A stretch of DNA of 20,499 nucleotides, taken from positions 26,650 to 47,148 of the forward strand of contig PBYT01000027.1 in NCBI GenBank assembly GCA_002729755.1, written 5' to 3'. The notes beneath the pieces were generated by a model. It searched no databases, was not told the origin of the DNA, and saw nothing but the letters and a program-made list of their open reading frames with translations. The DNA is from Flavobacteriaceae bacterium. Lineage in GTDB: Bacteria; Bacteroidota; Bacteroidia; Flavobacteriales; Flavobacteriaceae. This document shows, one piece after another, positions 8,526-14,783 of this stretch (position 1 is the stretch's first letter; every line of letters starts with the position of its first letter). The position numbers were made by a program, and so were the translations under genes.

Positions 8526-9095
8526 ATGAATTTTAAAGAAATCTTCACTGTAACTATGATTCTATTTGCTGTAATTGACATAGTTGGAAATATTCCAGTA
8601 ATTATATCACTTAGAAGGAAGGTTGGTAAGATAGAATCTGAGAAAGCAACAATAGTTGCCTCTTGTATAATGATTGCATTTTTATTTATAGGAGAAGAAA
8701 TACTCAACTTGATTGGAATAGATATAAATTCATTTGCCGTGGCTGGATCAATAGTTATCTTCTTTTTAGCACTTGAGATGATATTAGGCATATCATTATT
8801 TCAAGATGATCAACCAGAAACGGCATCAATAGTGCCTATTGCTTTTCCATTAATAGCTGGTGCTGGAACACTTACAACATTATTATCTCTTAGAGCTGAA
8901 TTTCAATTAATAAATATTATTGTTGCAATAATAATTAATTCTCTTTTTGTATATATAGTTCTAAAATCATCCAATAGAATTGAAAATGTTCTTGGAAAAA
9001 ATGGAATAGCAGTTGTAAGAAAAGTTTTTGGGATAATACTTCTCTCAATAGCAGTAAAACTTTTTTCAACTAATATTGCCCTTATAACTGGATAA
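8526..9095 (+). CDS. MarC family integral membrane protein
   Basis: 189 residues with about six hydrophobic segments across its length. The start (MNFKEIFTVTMILFAVIDIVGN) and the central IVPIAFPLIAGAGTLTTLL are characteristic of the MarC/UPF0056 family. The family was named from the E. coli mar locus but was later shown not to cause multiple antibiotic resistance there; its transport function is unsettled. The length is slightly under the usual 200-220. The ATG at 8526 is the natural start. It begins a plus-strand cluster, with the DoxX-like gene 10 bases downstream. Confidence 0.9.
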   Translation: MNFKEIFTVTMILFAVIDIVGNIPVIISLRRKVGKIESEKATIVASCIMIAFLFIGEEILNLIGIDINSFAVAGSIVIFFLALEMILGISLFQDDQPETASIVPIAFPLIAGAGTLTTLLSLRAEFQLINIIVAIIINSLFVYIVLKSSNRIENVLGKNGIAVVRKVFGIILLSIAVKLFSTNIALITG

Positions 9096-9105
9096 CTCTT
9101 AAATT

Positions 9106-9477
9106 TTGAAATACATTAAATTAATCTCTATATATTTTTTTGGATCAACATATATTTATATTGGAATAAGACACTTTACTGAACCAGACTATTTTTTATC
9201 AATAATACCTAATTATATGAGCTTTCATCTAGAATTAGTTTATTTGAGTGGTGTTTTTGAAATTCTTTTAGGCTTTATGCTTCTTTTTAATAAATATAGA
9301 ATTATAGCTGCAAAAGGAGTAATTCTTCTTCTTCTAGGAGTATTCCCTGCTAATATATATCTTGCTCAAAGCACTCTAGCACAGTCTTTATTAGAAATTA
9401 CAAAAGAAACTGCAATTATTAGACTTCCTTTTCAAGCTGTATTTTTATTATTTGCTTATTGGTTTACAAAAAAATAA
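9106..9477 (+). CDS. DoxX-like small membrane protein
   Basis: 123 residues from a TTG start at 9106; there is no ATG near this position, and the frame needs this codon to include the first helix. Four hydrophobic segments (about residues 5-18, 38-56, 62-83 and 101-119) with YIGIRHFTEPDYFLSIIP after the first helix match the four-helix DoxX-like family, also found as a group of short flavobacterial membrane proteins. Some DoxX proteins take part in quinone-linked redox or thiol protection; no specific role can be read here. It starts 10 bases after the MarC gene and its end overlaps the putative promoter of the following small ORF. Confidence 0.72.
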   Translation: MKYIKLISIYFFGSTYIYIGIRHFTEPDYFLSIIPNYMSFHLELVYLSGVFEILLGFMLLFNKYRIIAAKGVILLLLGVFPANIYLAQSTLAQSLLEITKETAIIRLPFQAVFLLFAYWFTKK

Positions 9478-9492
9478 ATATTCGTAACTTTG
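9459..9492 (+). promoter_or_regulatory. Putative Bacteroidota promoter for the 46-residue ORF
   Basis: TAACTTTG (9485-9492) is an exact TAnnTTTG match, with a TTG (9459-9461) 23 bases upstream, at the outer limit of the accepted -33 spacing. The box ends only 4 bases before the ATG at 9497, so a transcript from it would have almost no leader. Confidence 0.45.
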
Positions 9493-9496
9493 TTTA

Positions 9497-9637
9497 ATGA
9501 AGAATTTCTTTGAATGGCATGAAGAATTTACTTGGAAATTTGCTAAAAAGTTTGGCTTTACCAAATATCAAGTGACACTATTAGCTTGGTTAGAAGGTTT
9601 TCTACTTGGATATCTACTCTGCAAGTTTGTTTTTTAA
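9497..9637 (+). CDS. Conserved-looking 46-residue small membrane-associated protein
   Basis: The ATG at 9497 opens a 46-codon frame ending in TAA at 9635-9637. The translation begins MKNFFEWHEEFTWKFAKKFG, an amphipathic, aromatic-rich stretch, and continues into one hydrophobic segment (about residues 26-46, LLAWLEGFLLGYLLCKFVF), so it looks like a single-span membrane protein with a cytosolic helix in front. The frame fills the gap between the DoxX-like and DUF4396 genes, and an exact TAnnTTTG box lies just upstream. The next gene's frame could be extended back into this one from a TTG at 9606, but the ATG at 9648 is the better start and leaves this ORF free. The function is unknown. Confidence 0.68.
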   Translation: MKNFFEWHEEFTWKFAKKFGFTKYQVTLLAWLEGFLLGYLLCKFVF

Positions 9638-9647
9638 AATAAAAAAA

Positions 9648-10079
9648 ATGATTTTATCAATTTCTTGGAACTGCAAACACACTTGGAAAAAAGCAAGACT
9701 TAATACATTCTGGTGTCTATTAGGTTGCTCAATAGGTGATTTTGGCACTATTTATTATTTCCAAAATATTGACCATACCTGGTCAATCACCAGTATAATG
9801 ATTTTAGCAATAGTTAATGGATTATTAACTTCAATTATTCTAGAGACATTCATACTATTAAAACAACTAGGATTATTCAATGCAATAAAAACAGCTCTTG
9901 GAATGAGTCTTATTTCAATGGTTTCAATGGAAATAGCTATGAATATTACAGATATACTTCTAACTGGAGGAGCATTAATAACTTGGTGGGCTATACCGAT
10001 TATGCTTACTGCCGGCTTTTTAACTCCTCTACCCTATAATTATTGGAGACTAAAAAAATATAACTCAAGTTGTCATTAA
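9648..10079 (+). CDS. DUF4396-type membrane protein
   Basis: 143 residues from the ATG at 9648. A longer frame from TTG at 9606 would overlap the 46-residue gene and add no recognisable sequence. Near the N-terminus FWCLLGCSIGDFGTI (two cysteines, C23 and C27) and in the middle MVSMEIAMNI with an Asp two residues later resemble the DUF4396 family, whose members have three or four membrane segments with conserved Cys, His and Met residues. The C-terminus ends SSCH. The Cys/Met/His pattern might suggest metal or redox involvement, but that is inference. It is preceded by an A-rich stretch rather than a Shine-Dalgarno sequence. Confidence 0.7.
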   Translation: MILSISWNCKHTWKKARLNTFWCLLGCSIGDFGTIYYFQNIDHTWSITSIMILAIVNGLLTSIILETFILLKQLGLFNAIKTALGMSLISMVSMEIAMNITDILLTGGALITWWAIPIMLTAGFLTPLPYNYWRLKKYNSSCH

Positions 10080-10089
10080 ATCGGTTTCA

Positions 10090-10170
10090 ATGAGCTTAAT
10101 TTTCCCCTTTCTAATACTTTTTCTAATTGTTTTGATTTTTAACTTAATTATGAGTTTATTTATATCATGA
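10090..10170 (+). CDS. Possible 26-residue hydrophobic peptide, coupled to the next gene
   Basis: The ATG at 10090 opens 26 codons that are almost wholly hydrophobic (it starts MSLIFPFLILFLIVLIFNLI and ends MSLFIS). The stop TGA (10168-10170) overlaps the next ATG (10167) in an ATGA arrangement, which suggests translational coupling. It fills most of the 87-base gap behind the DUF4396 gene. A single transmembrane helix is likely if it is made. The lack of any polar head and its small size keep confidence low. Confidence 0.42.
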   Translation: MSLIFPFLILFLIVLIFNLIMSLFIS

Positions 10171-10619
10171 AAGAAAAAATAATTGAAGTACAGAAAAAGT
10201 GGGGTAATGGAATAATAAAAATGGGTGAGCTTTCCGATGATAAAGATTCTTTAGAAGAATTCACAAATAATTTTCTTCATGAGATATATAACTTTGAAGG
10301 AGATCAATTATTATTCAAACCTAGCAAAGCATCAGAAATTCAATTTAGAAATACAAAGGAAAAAACTATTTCATACTTTATTGCTGGAGATGATAGAAAA
10401 TGCAGTGAAGATCAAGGTTTTGCTTTAGCAAAATGGAAAAAAATTAGTTTTGAAAATAGTCAAATTAAGATAATAAATGATTTAGGTTTTGCTACAGGAA
10501 ATTATTGTTTTGAAAATGAGTCAACAAAAATAAAAGTTGAATTCAGTTTTGGATATATAGAAATAGATAATTCTATTAAAATTTTCCTTCATCACTCATC
10601 TATTCCTTATAAAAAATGA
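10167..10619 (+). CDS. NTF2-like (SnoaL-type) small protein
   Basis: 150 residues, soluble, no signal peptide. The start IIEVQKKWGNGIIKMG, then LLFKPSKA, QFRNT and a late GNYCFENEST suggest the alpha+beta cone fold of NTF2-like proteins. I know similar sequences that databases label, probably wrongly, as phosphoribosyl-AMP cyclohydrolase-like; I see no HisI metal site here. Such proteins can be small hydrolases, isomerases or binding domains, so the function is open. It begins on an ATGA overlap with the 26-residue peptide and ends on an ATGA overlap with the aldo/keto reductase gene, so the three are probably co-translated. Confidence 0.6.
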   Translation: MKEKIIEVQKKWGNGIIKMGELSDDKDSLEEFTNNFLHEIYNFEGDQLLFKPSKASEIQFRNTKEKTISYFIAGDDRKCSEDQGFALAKWKKISFENSQIKIINDLGFATGNYCFENESTKIKVEFSFGYIEIDNSIKIFLHHSSIPYKK

Positions 10620-11479
10620 ATTATTCTAAAATCATCTCAGGTACAATGAATTGGGGTATTTGGGGTAATAACTTGTCTACTAAGCAGGTATCTGAACTTA
10701 TTGAAAATTCTGTTGAATTTGGAGTTGATACATTTGATCATGCTGATATCTATGGAGGATATACAACAGAAGAATTATTTGGAAGGGGGTTAATAGAATC
10801 TAAAATTGATAGAGAAAAAATAAAACTTATTTCAAAATTTGGGATAATGTACCCGTCAGATAAATTACCAATTAAGGTTAAGCACTATGATTACTCAAAA
10901 GATCACATAATTAAATCTGTTGAAAATTCCTTAATAAATCTTAAAACTGATTATTTAGATTGTGTTTTAATGCATAGACCTAGCCCGCTTATGGATATTA
11001 ATGAAATATCCGATACAGTTAATCAACTTTTAGAATCTAAAAAGATTAATTCATTTGGGGTTTCAAACTTTAACCCTCAGCAAATGCAAATGTTTAATAA
11101 TAAAATTAAAATTGTTTGTAATCAAATTCAATGCTCGCTAACTCATTTAGATCCTATTTATGATGGAACATTAGATTATATGCAATCGAAAGGTATAAAA
11201 CCGATGGCTTGGAAACCTCTTGGTGAGTTCTATTTAAAAAAGAATGATCAAAATAATCGAATAAGAGAAAAGCTTTTAAAATTCAAAAAAAAATATAATT
11301 GTTCTGAAAGTCAAATTCTCCTATCATGGTTGATTAAACATCCTTCTAATATTATTCCTGTTGTTGGAACAACTAAAATTGATAGATTAAAAGAATCTAT
11401 AGATTCTAGTAGTATTAATTTAGAGTTAATTGATTGGTTCGAAATATTAGAAGCTAGTGTTGGGAAGAGAGCTCCTTAG
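10616..11479 (+). CDS. Aldo/keto reductase (YdhF-like)
   Basis: 287 residues, cytosolic NADPH-dependent oxidoreductase of the TIM-barrel AKR family. The catalytic tetrad is visible: Asp41 and Tyr46 in FDHADIYGGY, Lys74 in SKFGI, and His120 in VLMHRP. Further family marks are GVSNF, NQIQCSLTH and, near the end, PVVGTTKIDRLKESI, which binds the nucleotide. The HADIYGGY form and the MHRPSPLMD stretch are closest in my memory to the E. coli YdhF group; the substrate is unknown. The start ATG overlaps the stop of the NTF2-like gene. The gene ends one base before the stop of the minus-strand DoxX gene. Confidence 0.93.
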   Translation: MNYSKIISGTMNWGIWGNNLSTKQVSELIENSVEFGVDTFDHADIYGGYTTEELFGRGLIESKIDREKIKLISKFGIMYPSDKLPIKVKHYDYSKDHIIKSVENSLINLKTDYLDCVLMHRPSPLMDINEISDTVNQLLESKKINSFGVSNFNPQQMQMFNNKIKIVCNQIQCSLTHLDPIYDGTLDYMQSKGIKPMAWKPLGEFYLKKNDQNNRIREKLLKFKKKYNCSESQILLSWLIKHPSNIIPVVGTTKIDRLKESIDSSSINLELIDWFEILEASVGKRAP

Positions 11480-11480
11480 A

Positions 11481-11867
11481 CTACTTACCTTTTATATAAT
11501 TATCTATAGAATACTTACCTGGACCGGCAATTATAATAATTGAAAGTGATATTAAATACAATAGTGCAGTCTGATATGATTCAAATGGTTCACCACTTTT
11601 AACATCAAAAACAACAATAAACATCATAAATAAGGGAAGTGCTGTAAAAAATCTTGTTTTATATCCTATTATGATAAAAATAGGAGCTATAAGCTCACCT
11701 ATCGATGCAAGTAATAAGGTTATATCACTTCCAAAGCCAAGAAAACTGTAGAAGAAATCTTCTCCATTAATAAGCATCTTAAGCTTTTTAAGTCCATAAC
11801 CAAAAACAAAAAGAAGTGATATTATTACTCTATATAATAATAGTGCTTTATGTATATATTTACTCAT
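11481..11867 (-). CDS. DoxX family membrane protein
   Basis: 128 residues with four hydrophobic segments. LLLYRVIISLLFVFGYGLKK in the first helix, IGELIAPIFIIIGYKTRFFT in the middle and a short basic C-terminus match the DoxX/COG2259 family. Family members are linked to redox processes or membrane thiol stress in some bacteria; nothing here gives a specific task. It is the last gene of a four-gene minus-strand operon, 13 bases after the CotH-like gene. It is distinct in sequence from the DoxX-like protein at 9106-9477. Confidence 0.85.
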   Translation of the reverse strand: MSKYIHKALLLYRVIISLLFVFGYGLKKLKMLINGEDFFYSFLGFGSDITLLLASIGELIAPIFIIIGYKTRFFTALPLFMMFIVVFDVKSGEPFESYQTALLYLISLSIIIIAGPGKYSIDNYIKGK

Positions 11868-11880
11868 TAGTCAAATATAG

Positions 11881-13260
11881 TTATAAGTTTATTATAGCCT
11901 CATCTATCCACTGCAATCTATTGTTAATCCAATCTTTCATATAACCAATCTCTTCTTTATGAGAATTTGCAACAAATTTATTTGGCCAAATATATCTTCC
12001 TAATAAATCCCATCTAGAAAAATTTTGGTATACAGCTCCTCTATCATTAAGATAATCAGTATATCCATCTATTTTATCCATTATAGATTGGTTAGAAAGT
12101 AGATTTAATCTAAGATCATTCCATCTTGTCAGAAGCGCTTGTTTAAATACTGGAGATTCCATAAATCTGTTCCACCAGAACGGAACCTGCCAAATATCTC
12201 CAGGACATATTTCATTAAATTTAAAACCCCATCCACTTGTAGTCCATCCATTACAATAGTCTGAATTAGCAAAAGCTAAGTTAAAGTCCCATATTGGTCC
12301 CATTTTTAATTTTCCATTTACATCTTTATTTAAAAATGTACTCAGTCTATAGCCATCAATATTTTTCGTGATTTCGTTTATTATAAAAAAGTTGATAAAT
12401 GAATCTATATCTATATAACTCAAATACCCATTTTCTATATTATTAAATTCATCAGACAATAAATTTGACTCAAAATCATTTATATATGTTTGGATATATT
12501 CTTTTTGTTCAGTTGAAATTTTTTCTGGTTTTGGATAATCATATATAAAATATATTTCTGATTGATCTGACAGATTACCTTTCGTATTATAATTAGATCT
12601 AAATGACATAGATGAATCATAAGTGGTTCCTGATGATGAATCACCAGTTGCCTTATCAATTTTAATTATATAACCCCCATTTGCTGAAGAACCTGAATGT
12701 TTTGTTACATCTACCCTGTTTTTATCTCTTTTGATTTTTTCCATTAAAATATAAACACCCTTATAATCACCATTAATTGATAAATTGTAAAATTTTGTAT
12801 CACTAGCCTTGTAACCTATTAGATTAGATAGATCAAATGTTAATTTGTTTCTTATTAACGATTTATCACTATATGGGCCATAAAATATCCAATCCTCTTC
12901 TGGTGAAAAACCTCCTAGAGAAACATCTATATCATCATTAAAGTCGCTACTCCTAGTCTCAAATCCATAAGACTTTTTATCAAACATTTGTGAAGAGCTA
13001 CCCCTAATCTCAACACCTATATTATAATCAGATTTAATTAAGTCTTCTTCAATAAGACTTAATGTAGCATTAATCTTAGGCTCATCAACAATTTCTTCTC
13101 CTAGGGTTGATATGATTGCTTCAGGTAATCTTTGAATGCTTTCACCTGTATAGCTAATTTCGGATTCTCCATCATCTAAATCAAGGGGTTCAGGTCCATG
13201 ACAAGAAATAATAAATGGTATGATTAGAAAACAAATAAGGGATCTTATTTTATTATACAT
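11881..13260 (-). CDS. CotH kinase family lipoprotein
   Basis: 459 residues from the ATG at 13260, which gives a clean lipoprotein signal ending IISC (Cys20). The frame can be extended to 13299, but that would overlap the dehydratase gene and spoil the signal. CotH-family landmarks: EIRGSSSQMFDKKSYG (residues 84-99, nucleotide-binding region), EDWIFYGPYSDKSLIRNKL, GVYILMEKIKRDKNRVDV (about 168-185) and GPIWDFN with Asp325, where many relatives have WDFD, so the second metal-binding position is Asn327. B. subtilis CotH phosphorylates spore-coat proteins; Bacteroidota homologues are exported, often near surface polymers or adhesins, and their substrates are unknown. It may be a surface protein kinase or a pseudokinase. 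It lies between the dehydratase and DoxX genes at 7 and 13 bases. Confidence 0.88.
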   Translation of the reverse strand: MYNKIRSLICFLIIPFIISCHGPEPLDLDDGESEISYTGESIQRLPEAIISTLGEEIVDEPKINATLSLIEEDLIKSDYNIGVEIRGSSSQMFDKKSYGFETRSSDFNDDIDVSLGGFSPEEDWIFYGPYSDKSLIRNKLTFDLSNLIGYKASDTKFYNLSINGDYKGVYILMEKIKRDKNRVDVTKHSGSSANGGYIIKIDKATGDSSSGTTYDSSMSFRSNYNTKGNLSDQSEIYFIYDYPKPEKISTEQKEYIQTYINDFESNLLSDEFNNIENGYLSYIDIDSFINFFIINEITKNIDGYRLSTFLNKDVNGKLKMGPIWDFNLAFANSDYCNGWTTSGWGFKFNEICPGDIWQVPFWWNRFMESPVFKQALLTRWNDLRLNLLSNQSIMDKIDGYTDYLNDRGAVYQNFSRWDLLGRYIWPNKFVANSHKEEIGYMKDWINNRLQWIDEAIINL

Positions 13261-13267
13261 AGAGTTT

Positions 13268-13564
13268 TTAAGAAAACATTTCTTCATAGATATTATCAAT
13301 AAATCTAGCTAATGAAAAATCTTTTTCAGTAATAGCATTTAGACTATGTGTGTGCAATTCAATTTCTAGTATGTTATATTCATTAGTTAATTTTGGATGA
13401 TGATTTATCTTTTCAGAATGATCAGCAACTATATTCATAAAGCTAAATGCATTCATAAAGGTTTTAAATGAAATTTTTTTATATAAAATATTATTCTTTA
13501 TAACCCAACCATCTAAAGCTTCTAGACTTTCTTTAATCTTATTCTCATCAAGTATCTCAGACAT
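13268..13564 (-). CDS. Pterin-4a-carbinolamine dehydratase
   Basis: 98 residues, cytosolic. The family dehydrates 4a-hydroxytetrahydrobiopterin to recycle the pterin cofactor of aromatic amino acid hydroxylases. The active-site pattern is complete: Glu51, then NHHP with His55 and His56, Tyr63, His73 and Asp82, with the same 18-residue spacing between the first and last catalytic His as in the characterised enzymes. No phenylalanine hydroxylase gene lies in the window, so its partner is elsewhere or it has a moonlighting role. The start is ATG at 13564. An AGGTG sequence lies just 1-2 bases before it, probably too close to be a working Shine-Dalgarno. It is second in its operon, 7 bases after the small membrane protein gene and 7 before the CotH-like gene. 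Confidence 0.93.
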   Translation of the reverse strand: MSEILDENKIKESLEALDGWVIKNNILYKKISFKTFMNAFSFMNIVADHSEKINHHPKLTNEYNILEIELHTHSLNAITEKDFSLARFIDNIYEEMFS

Positions 13565-13571
13565 TCACCTC

Positions 13572-13760
13572 TTATTTAAAATATCTCCAAATATAATATA
13601 TTGGAATTAATATTACAGCTATAACTATTGAATAGAATAATATATAAGCTATCAATATAAGAATCAAACAAATAAAAATTATCCTTACTATAATTGATAA
13701 AAGTGGATGAGACATTATATCAGAATATAGTTTCTTTAATAATTTAATTAGTTGCTTCAT
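13572..13760 (-). CDS. Small membrane protein of unknown function
   Basis: 62 residues from the ATG at 13760; a TTG three codons upstream is possible but less likely. The basic N-terminus (MKQLIKLLKKLYSD) is followed by two hydrophobic stretches (about residues 20-55, including IIFICLILILIAYILF) and the tail WRYFK. It is predicted to be an inner-membrane protein with one long or two short helices. It heads the operon with the pterin dehydratase, CotH-like and DoxX genes. A TAnnTTTG box ends six bases upstream of the start. I do not recognise a family. Confidence 0.65.
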   Translation of the reverse strand: MKQLIKLLKKLYSDIMSHPLLSIIVRIIFICLILILIAYILFYSIVIAVILIPIYYIWRYFK

Positions 13761-13766
13761 TATAGA

Positions 13767-13774
13767 CAAAAGTA
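13767..13774 (-). promoter_or_regulatory. Putative Bacteroidota -7 box (TACTTTTG), minus strand
   Basis: Read on the minus strand, TACTTTTG matches TAnnTTTG exactly and ends six bases before the ATG at 13760. No TTG was found at the expected -33 distance. It would drive the operon 13760-11481. Confidence 0.45.
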
Positions 13775-13809
13775 TAGTATTAAATTATTAATTATTATTA
13801 TAAAAAAAC

Positions 13810-13817
13810 GATATTTG
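13810..13817 (+). promoter_or_regulatory. Putative -7 box (GATATTTG), plus strand
   Basis: GATATTTG matches 7 of 8 positions of TAnnTTTG and ends four bases before the ATG at 13822. With the minus-strand box at 13767-13774 it would make a divergent promoter pair within a 61-base gap. Confidence 0.38.
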
Positions 13818-13821
13818 TAAT

Positions 13822-14259
13822 ATGAAAAAAATATTATTAATTATTTCAATAATTCTTTTTTCTTGTAATCAAGACACAAAAGAAAAATTAGTCGTTTATC
13901 AATCACCTACTTGTGGTTGTTGTTCTGGTTGGGTAAGCAATATGGAACAAAACGGTTTTAATGTAGAGTCAATTAAGACAAATGATATGTACTCAGCAAA
14001 AGTCAAAGCTGGTATTGATTATACACTTCAATCATGTCATACTGCATTTATTGGTAATTATTTTGTTGAAGGACATGTACCATCTGATGCAATAACAAAA
14101 CTTTTATTAGAAAATCCTGACATTAAAGGAATTACAGTTCCTGGAATGCCTGCTGGAAGTAATGTTCCAGGAATGGAAACAATTAATGAAAGAGCAGAAT
14201 TTGATGTTCTAGCTGTTAATCATGATGGTTCCACATTTATATGGAAAAAATATCAATAA
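13822..14259 (+). CDS. DUF411 family metal-binding lipoprotein
   Basis: 145 residues with lipobox LFSC (Cys15). The DUF411 domain is complete: VYQSPTCGCCSGWV (cysteines 31, 33 and 34), QSCHTAFIGNYFVEGHVP (Cys72, His73, His85), and the methionine motif VPGMPAGSNVPGME. DUF411 proteins are usually annotated as metal- or copper-binding and are found near copper-handling genes; the Cys, His and Met residues support this. Here no copper ATPase or efflux gene is adjacent. The gene is followed 18 bases later by another small lipoprotein gene and then by a terminator hairpin, so the two are likely one transcript. Confidence 0.88.
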   Translation: MKKILLIISIILFSCNQDTKEKLVVYQSPTCGCCSGWVSNMEQNGFNVESIKTNDMYSAKVKAGIDYTLQSCHTAFIGNYFVEGHVPSDAITKLLLENPDIKGITVPGMPAGSNVPGMETINERAEFDVLAVNHDGSTFIWKKYQ

Positions 14260-14277
14260 TTTAATCACATAAATTTT

Positions 14278-14538
14278 ATGAAGGTTAAATCTATTTGTCT
14301 TCTGTTTTTAATTATTTTTTCTTCATGTAATAAAGAAGATTGTTTTACAATAAGGGAAAAAAAGATTATTGACGGAAAGTATTATTTTTATTTTAATACT
14401 CCATTAAATGATGGTCCAGGATATTCATCGGGAGATGGTTTAAATTCAGGTGGTTATATTCCTGATAAATATTCTTCTGGTATAGTAGATAAGGATACTT
14501 ATGATTCAACAAATATTGGAGATAAGTACTGTGAATAA
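14278..14538 (+). CDS. Small lipoprotein of unknown function
   Basis: 86 residues with a lipobox at FSSC (Cys17). The mature part has two further cysteines (Cys22 and Cys85, almost at the two ends), which could form a disulfide. It is rich in Gly, Ser, Asp and Tyr, including GYSSGDGLNSGGY in the middle. No family is recognised. The gene lies 18 bases after the DUF411 gene and is followed directly by a hairpin. The minus-strand frame across it is a shadow. The start and signal peptide are convincing; the role is unknown. Confidence 0.68.
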   Translation: MKVKSICLLFLIIFSSCNKEDCFTIREKKIIDGKYYFYFNTPLNDGPGYSSGDGLNSGGYIPDKYSSGIVDKDTYDSTNIGDKYCE

Positions 14539-14570
14539 AGAAACCTGCCCAAAAACAAAGGCAGGTCTCT
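14539..14570 (+). terminator. Hairpin directly after the 86-residue lipoprotein gene
   Basis: ACCTGCC (14543-14549) pairs with GGCAGGT (14560-14566) around a 10-base loop, and outer AGA/TCT adds three more pairs across one mismatch. The hairpin begins right after the stop codon. The downstream sequence is AT-rich but has no clear U-run. The rest of the gap to 14783 holds no gene that I can support. Confidence 0.6.
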
Positions 14571-14783
14571 ATAATATATAAATCAGATACTACTATTAAA
14601 CTATTAAGTAGGTAAATAAACTCTACTATTAACATGGTATAATTGTAAAGCAAAATTATATCTTCAAAAACAGAGGTTAAATAAAACAAATGATTATTTT
14701 TTAATTTTTATCGATATTTAAAAAAAAGTGGTTATTTTTTAATACTTTGATTTATTAATATTGTAAAAATTATTAATTTAAAA

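Noticed and set aside
8456..8791. Minus-strand 111-residue frame
   Set aside because: Antisense to the start of the MarC-family gene, which has clear family motifs.
9606..9647. Upstream TTG extension of the DUF4396-type gene
   Set aside because: It would overlap the convincing 46-residue frame; the ATG at 9648 is preceded by the A-rich stretch typical of starts here.
13261..13299. Upstream extension of the CotH-like gene
   Set aside because: It overlaps the dehydratase gene and adds residues in front of an otherwise clean lipoprotein signal.
14393..14689. Minus-strand 98-residue frame
   Set aside because: It overlaps the small lipoprotein and the terminator hairpin, and its composition looks like reverse-complement sequence.
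14571..14783. AT-rich gap with short direct repeats (TTATTTTTTAAT at 14694 and 14732) and a weak CTACT/AGTAG inverted repeat
   Set aside because: Such short repeats are expected by chance at this base composition; no RNA gene, riboswitch or ORF could be supported.
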